From: Hemerocallis citrina
Taxonomy: Eukaryota > Streptophyta > Magnoliopsida > Asparagales > Asphodelaceae
Reading direction: 5' to 3'
DNA length: 64,000 nt
Assembly (NCBI GenBank): GCA_017893485.1
Contig: CM030367.1
Span: 141,997,089 to 142,061,088 of the forward strand
The notes under the pieces: generated by a model
The model's input: the letters and a program-made list of their open reading frames with translations, nothing else
The model's database searches: none
What the model was told of the DNA's origin: nothing
Made by a program: the position numbers and the translations under genes
In this document: piece after piece, positions 59,014 through 64,000 of the stretch
Position numbering within the stretch: position 1 is the first letter of the stretch
Layout: every line of letters starts with the position of its first letter

Positions 59014-60430
59014 ATGCCACCAAGACTAAGAGGCAGAGGGGCGGCCTCAAGCCGTCGCACCAACTTTCTTCGTCAACCAGCTCCTTCTATTAAAGATCTG
59101 ATTTCTCCTCAACAGTCGCCCCCTCAGCCTAAACAAGCTCCTTCCAATGGAGAGGCACCAGGGGGTTCTCGACAAAACCGTCATGAACAACATCCTTAGT
59201 ATGACCATGTCGCAGTCTATAATGCTTCAACTAATTCAATGGCCTCGCAAGCACCCGGGGTTCTAGAGATCTCCGCCAGATCATCAGTTCCAAGTAACAA
59301 GGAACTGACTTACGAATCCACTTGGATGAGAGGCGCACCCGAACTGAGGCCTCCTACTCGGGACATCAAGTAAACTAGAGAACCTATTTTCCTTGACAAA
59401 GATCAAGGCAATCCTCCTCTCAAAGGGGGCAGACCACAATAAAGAGCCTGACTCATAAGAGTCGAAAGCTTCCTGTGCGGAACAAAGGGAAAAATGCTCC
59501 AGTCACTAGGGCCAAATTGGATAAGTTCAAGCTCGACATCCTCCAAGATATCCAAGGAAGTCAAGATCTGGGCCAACCCCCCAACGAAGGATCCTCCGAC
59601 TCAACTGGGTATGAGGGGAAGGATGACCAAGTCTTTTGCCATATCCAAGAAGTAGAAGATCGTCTAGAACAGATGAAGAATGAGAGAAACTACTCTAGCA
59701 GGGCCTACCGCCCTAGTCAACCACCTTTCAGCAAAGCCATCCTCAATGCACCCATCCCAAGGGACTTCAAGACTCCTCAATTCGAATTGTACAATGGACA
59801 ATCAGACCCGACCGACCATATTGAGAGCTTCAAAACACTTATGATGGTCTACAACGTCACCGATGCACTTATGTGTCGAACATTCCCTGCCACACTGAAA
59901 GGATCAACAAAGGAATGGTATTCACGTCTGAATCCAGAATTAATATTCTCTTTCGATCAGCTTGAGGAGCTCTTCACTGTGCACTTCATTACTAGCCGCA
60001 AGGCAGAAAAAATAAATGCTTCCCTATTACAACTTGAACAAAGAGATGGAGAACTGCTGAGAGACTTTGTTAAATGCTTTATAACTGAAGCAAGGTCGAT
60101 TTCCTCCTTGAACACTTCAGTGACTACTCCAGCTTTCCTCCTCAATGTCAGTAACAAAGACCTGAAAGCCTCCCTCGCTAAAAAGCCACCCAAAAGTTTC
60201 ACTGAGCTCCTGGAAAGAAGTGACAAGTATGTCAGGGTTGAGGAAGCTTTTTATTCTCATGGCAAGAATGATTCATCTTCCGGGAACAAACATAAGAATA
60301 CAAGCGAGAAAGAACCCAGGAAGTTCCAGAAAGATGGCGCAGGTCAACGCCCTTCACCTCCAGCACCACGCTTCGACAAGTTCACTCCTCTTATGCATTC
60401 CACAGATTCTCTGGTGTCCCTGTTCAAGTA
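59014..60430 (+). pseudogene. Tat-like gag with stops and frameshift
   Basis: ATG 59014 (MPPRLRGRGAASSRR) is open to a TAG at 59197; further stops follow, then a phase change to the 318-codon frame 59475-60431. That frame has the Retrotrans_gag core: FSKAILNAPIPRDFKTPQFE, YNGQSDPTDHIESFKTLMMV, LKGSTKEWYSRLNPELI, FSFDQLEELFTVHFI, LRDFVKCFITEARSISSL. It ends in a basic linker (KNTSEKEPRKFQKDG) and meets a deletion junction near 60390. Confidence 0.8.
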
Positions 60431-60625
60431 GAAGGAGTCGTCACGCTTGATGTGACAGCAGGGAAAGCCCCCACTATTCGAACGGAAGCATTGGACTTTA
60501 TGGTAGTCGATGTCAAAGCCTAGCGGCCTTCCATGTAGTTGCTTCTTCCTTCCACCTGAACATGAAGTTCCCAACAACGGCTGGCGTAGGCCAAGCTGTA
60601 GGGAGCCAACAGGTAGCACGACTAT
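60395..60625 (+). pseudogene. Tat-like protease C-terminal scrap
   Basis: AFHRFSGVPVQVEGVVTLDV and APTIRTEALDFMVVDVKA (60395-60520), then in another phase AFHVVASSFHLNMKFP, align with the protease at 54.0-53.9 kb. The nucleocapsid region and the protease active site are deleted between gag and this scrap. Confidence 0.65.
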
Positions 60626-61077
60626 GCTACACCACTACAATGGGGGGCTCGGTTCTCCCCCTCGATGCCATACAGCAACCACCAGAAAGTAGTCACAATA
60701 ATTCCAAGACTGTAAAGAAGCTTGAAGCCACTGCCATAAACAATTCCACCAAGAATTTCCAAACCTACCAAATCATCTATCACCAGGTCCAAACTGGTTC
60801 TCATCATAACACAGTAATAACACTGAATCCCTTACCCGAAGCCACTCCGCTCATTCAACGGAGAAAAATAGTCATGCCTAAACACATTGGTCCATCGGAA
60901 GATTTCTCTTTCTCTATGCAAAACAATGGGGGGCTCCCTCCAAAACAGGTAAGTCCAGGCAAAATCTACCAAGTTGTTCGCCTAACAACTCATCAACTTG
61001 AAGACCCGGGGGGCAAGGAGATATCGGTAGGGACTTGGAAAGTGGAACTCCTTGCCAAGGTGAACGAGTGCACCTGA
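60626..61077 (+). pseudogene. Post-protease remnant ending in an integrase C-terminal tail
   Basis: The frame from 60562 continues to 61077. Its last third (SPGKIYQVVRLTTHQLEDPG, GKEIS) resembles the GPYKITKVVRPGAYRLEDLE region of the integrase at 40.4 kb. RT, RNase H and the integrase core are missing. The middle (60690-60900) matches nothing I recognise. Confidence 0.5.
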
Positions 61078-61329
61078 AACATCATCTCTTGGTAGTAATA
61101 GAAAATTTTCTCAATTTTTATATAGAGCAGCCGCCTAGTTTTATTTTCAAGTAAAGACCGCTTTCACTACCGGTCACTACATGTAATAGCAGCCAACCAC
61201 TAGATTAGTTTTATTTTTCAATAAAATGTAGTATGAATTTTTGCAAAGTTATTGTATAAGCCAACGGAAGCATACAATGAGTTGAGTGTCAAACTTATAC
61301 AAAAAAAGGCACATAAAACTCGTTAAAAG
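61078..61329 (+). terminator. 3' UTR-like segment with polyadenylation signal
   Basis: AGCAGCCGCCTAGTTTTATT and CAATAAAATG (about 61219) parallel the sequence after the integrase at 40.5-40.65 kb. Confidence 0.4.
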
Positions 61330-62010
61330 CTTACTACAAGACGGGTTTGGAGTTCATACTCATTGCTCGAAGATACACTAGCAATTTGCAATGAAGCAAG
61401 TTCAGAGTGCATTTCGCCATTCGATCTGCTCCTGAAACCTGTTAATACTTAAACTAACAAGTTTCGAATCCATAACCATGGCTCGGAATTACTTTAGCAA
61501 CCTACAATTAAGCATGTTCAGAGTTCAACTCGCCATTCGATCTGTTCCTGAAACTAGTTAAAATACGTTAAAGCAAACAACGAGCTAAACGCCCAACTTA
61601 AACCTAGAGCAGTGCTAAACACTTGTCACAAGCTTTCCATAAGACGGGTTCGGAGTCCATACCTATGGCTCGAAGATAATCTAGCAATTTGCAATGAAGC
61701 AAGTTCAGAGTGAGCTTCGCCATTCGATCTACTCCTGCAATCCGTTAGTGCCTCCACGACCAGTTCAGAGTCCATACCCATGGCTTGGAGTTACTTTAGC
61801 AACCTGCAATTAAGCACGTTCAGAGTTCAACTCGCCATTCGATCTGCTCCTGCAACCTATTAATACCTAAACTAATAAGTTCAGAATCCATACCCATGGC
61901 CAAGAATTACTTTAGCAACCTGCAATTAAGCACGTTCAGAGTTCAACTTGCCATTCGATATGTTTCTGAAAGTAGTTAAAATTCCTTGGAAGATAGATTA
62001 GGAGGTCCAA
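61330..62010 (+). repeat. Diverged tandem array, about 116-bp units
   Basis: Units near 61347, 61463, 61648, 61765, 61882 and 61999 share GTTCGGAGTCCATACC, ATGGCTCGAAG, AGCAATTTGCAATGAAGCA and TTCGCCATTCGATCTGCTCC. Period and motif order match the array at 40.70-41.93 kb (GTTCGGAGTCCAACA, TTGGCTCGA, TTCGCCATTCGGAATTGCTC). Confidence 0.75.
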
Positions 62011-63030
62011 AATCGTGGATCGTAGTTACTACAGTTTCACTTGTAAAAGCAACACTTAGAGTTCAAATCCCACTCGATGTGACTCTCACAATTTCTCGAA
62101 GAACCCATATAGCAAGTTTGGAAAATGACTCTCCCTCAGAGTTACTCTTACAACTAGCTGAGTTCATGGCGGAAAAGTTCTAAACTCTGTCACACACCGT
62201 CAACGGTTCGTTAGCTATACGCAACAGACTTGAGGTCCTATTATTTAGCTACAAAGAACCCAGTCGATGATGCATCAAACTTGACAGCATGGATCAAGCA
62301 TATGAAGAGATTTCATCAAAAATTCCAGAACTATCGTAAACACATTTGTTCAAATCCAATACCATTACAAATATCTACAAATACAAAATGACAAGTCCAG
62401 AGTCTAACTCTCCCCAAGAGCAGCTCATATGACTAGCCAACCCCCAAGACGACGAATCACAGGAAAAGACACCGGCACGTAGAAGACTTCTTATTCCACT
62501 AACTACAAGTTTCATTACAACAACAGAAATACAATGAGGCTAAGTTTCATGTTTAGGAATCGCTACCAAAAGTCATGTGTACACCGTACAACAAACTGTC
62601 AAGCAAGTTGTTCTTCCAGCTACACACTGGAGAGATGCTCTACCTAAAAGAAACAAACCTCTTCACCAGCCTCCTACCAGCTAACAGCTCCATAAGGCTG
62701 CCTCAACTCTTGAAGATGAAATTCAAGACAAGTCTTTCTTAGGCGGGCAAGCTCCAAGTTTATCCGATCATCTTCACCTGAACAAGCTCCAACTCTGTCT
62801 CGCTTAAAGCACTGTGCAAATGGAAGAATCCCAACTTCGTCAAGCATTGCGTATCGCGAAGGAGAGCAAGCTCAATGCCCCGAGGACCTCATTCGATGTA
62901 CACAACTATTTGTCGGCAACGAGAAGAATGGAACCACTTCAACACTGAACAAACACAAGTGAATTCACTTATATATTAAGAAAATTCAGAACACCCATAA
63001 CTCATTCGCTCTAAAAATGAGTTTGGCGCT
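62011..63030. other. Non-coding, decayed repeat-like DNA
   Basis: Scattered remnants of the same motifs (AGTTCAGAGT-like, CTCGAAG) to about 62450, then no recognisable feature. No ORF of interest. Confidence 0.35.
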
Positions 63031-63870
63031 ACGCACGCCACTTGAGTTCCTCCGGCCAACAAATCGTCAACATCGAGCAACGAGTTCGACGCCTTGCGCT
63101 TTGCCTAAACACCTTCAATAACTCATTGGCTCCGAACAATAAGTTCAATGCTCTGCTCTCCGCAAAAGCTCTACCAAATAGCTCGTTCGCTCCAAACAAC
63201 GAGTTCAATGACACTGCTTTTTGTTCAGGCTTCGTCAATAACTTGTTGGATCCAAACAACGAGTTCAACGTCTTGCTCTTATTTCATGCTTCATCAATAA
63301 CTCGTTGGCTCCATGCAACGGGTTCAATGCTTAGCTCACCACTTGAGCTCCATCAATAGCTTGTTGGCTCCAAAACAACGAGTACAACGCTCTACTCACC
63401 GCTTGATCTCCATCAATAAATTGTTGGCTCCAAACAACGAGTTCAACACCTTGGCCTTCGCTCGAGCTCCATCAACAACTCACTGGTCCTAAACAACGAG
63501 TTCAATGCTCTGATCACCGTTTGAGCTCCATCAATAACTCGTTAGCTCCAAACAATGAGTTCAACGCCTTGATCTTTACTCAAGCCCTACCAAACAACTC
63601 GTTGGCTCCAAACAACGAGTTCAATGATCCACACTTCACTCGAGCTCCATCAATAACTCGTTTGCTCCAAACAACGAGTTCAATGCCTTGGCCTTCACTC
63701 AAGCTCTACCAAACAACTCGTTGGCTCCAAACAACAAGTTCAATGCTCTGCTCACCCCTTGAGCTCCATCAACAACTCGTTGACTCTATAAAATGAGTTC
63801 AATGCCTAGCTTTTCGCATGAGCTCTATCAAATAACTTGTTGACTCTAAACAACGAGAACATCGCCCTAC
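63031..63870 (+). repeat. Tandem array, about 14 units of about 60 bp, hairpin-bearing
   Basis: Units carry CTCCATCAATAACTCGTTGG, CTCCAAACAACGAGTTCAAT and a variable GCTCTGCTCACCG or GCCTTGGCCTTCACTC part. AACTCGTTG and CAACGAGTT form a 9-bp stem with an 8-base loop in the best units. The degenerate continuation may reach the window end. Open frames here are repeat translations. Confidence 0.88.
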
Positions 63871-64000
63871 TCCTTGCTCAAGTCCTTCCAACGTTGGAAT
63901 CCACCACTAGCTTGCCGGGCGCAAACCGAAGGCTCAAACGTCTGACTCTGTCACAGAGCTCTCTCTAAACTCGCTGGGATCAAACAGTAGTTTCTACATC

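Noticed and set aside
17917..63870. CRISPR-like direct repeats
   Set aside because: Units are contiguous and diverge as a whole, with no unique spacers, and the context is a plant genome.

Overview
The window is repeat-rich nuclear DNA from a flowering plant, probably a eudicot with a large genome. The evidence is the plant-specific LTR-retrotransposon lineages it contains: a Ty1/copia element, a chromodomain-type (Tekay/Del-like) Ty3/gypsy element and several Tat-like Ty3/gypsy remnants, plus a LINE tail and a Tourist-like MITE. I found no ordinary host gene, rRNA or functional tRNA. Nearly every coding stretch is a transposon gene in some stage of decay.

Layout. 1-7896 is a copia element on the minus strand that runs off the left edge: 5' LTR 7896-6455, PBS, gag, broken protease, pol, then a separate downstream ORF still open at base 1. 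It sits in a + strand LTR ('LTR B', 7897-8186 plus 14132-17916), which is also split by a 5.94-kb minus-strand solo LTR of the same family ('LTR A', 8187-14126, target duplication AAAAT). LTR B abuts a 3.4-kb array of about 39 hairpin-bearing 88-bp repeats (17917-21370). The array leads into a decayed plus-strand accessory gene (21654-23879) and a second fragment (24066-24640). 25275-27889 is the left part of another LTR, rich in ACGTG motifs and ending in an array of paired CAGTCGACTG palindromes.

27890-39739 is a complete Tekay-like element: 3.3-kb LTRs, initiator-Met PBS, leader ORF, gag, pol with C-terminal chromodomain-like tail, polypurine tract. It has several premature stops and no target duplication. 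It joins directly to the integrase end of a Tat-like element (39740-40501), followed by a 115-bp tandem array, an antisense multi-exon accessory gene (45597-42122) and a roughly 250-bp array (45970-50600). That second array is split by a minus-strand solo LTR (46811-49982, target duplication CTTCA).

51033-51600 is a truncated LTR fused to an antisense, degenerate Tat-like gag-pol (55085-51636). 55870-56640 is a LINE 3' end; 57007-57462 is a MITE with TAA duplications. 58313 to the right edge is a further Tat-like element reduced by internal deletion to LTR, PBS, gag, protease scrap and integrase tail, followed by two tandem arrays.

Two patterns are not explained by standard annotation. First, palindromes close to CAGTCGACTG occur in pairs 20-22 bp apart (18 pairs counted) through all compartments of the copia element and again in the LTR fragment at 27.6 kb. 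Second, four different tandem arrays associated with Tat-like remnants each carry, once per unit, a short perfect inverted repeat with a CTCG/CGAG core.
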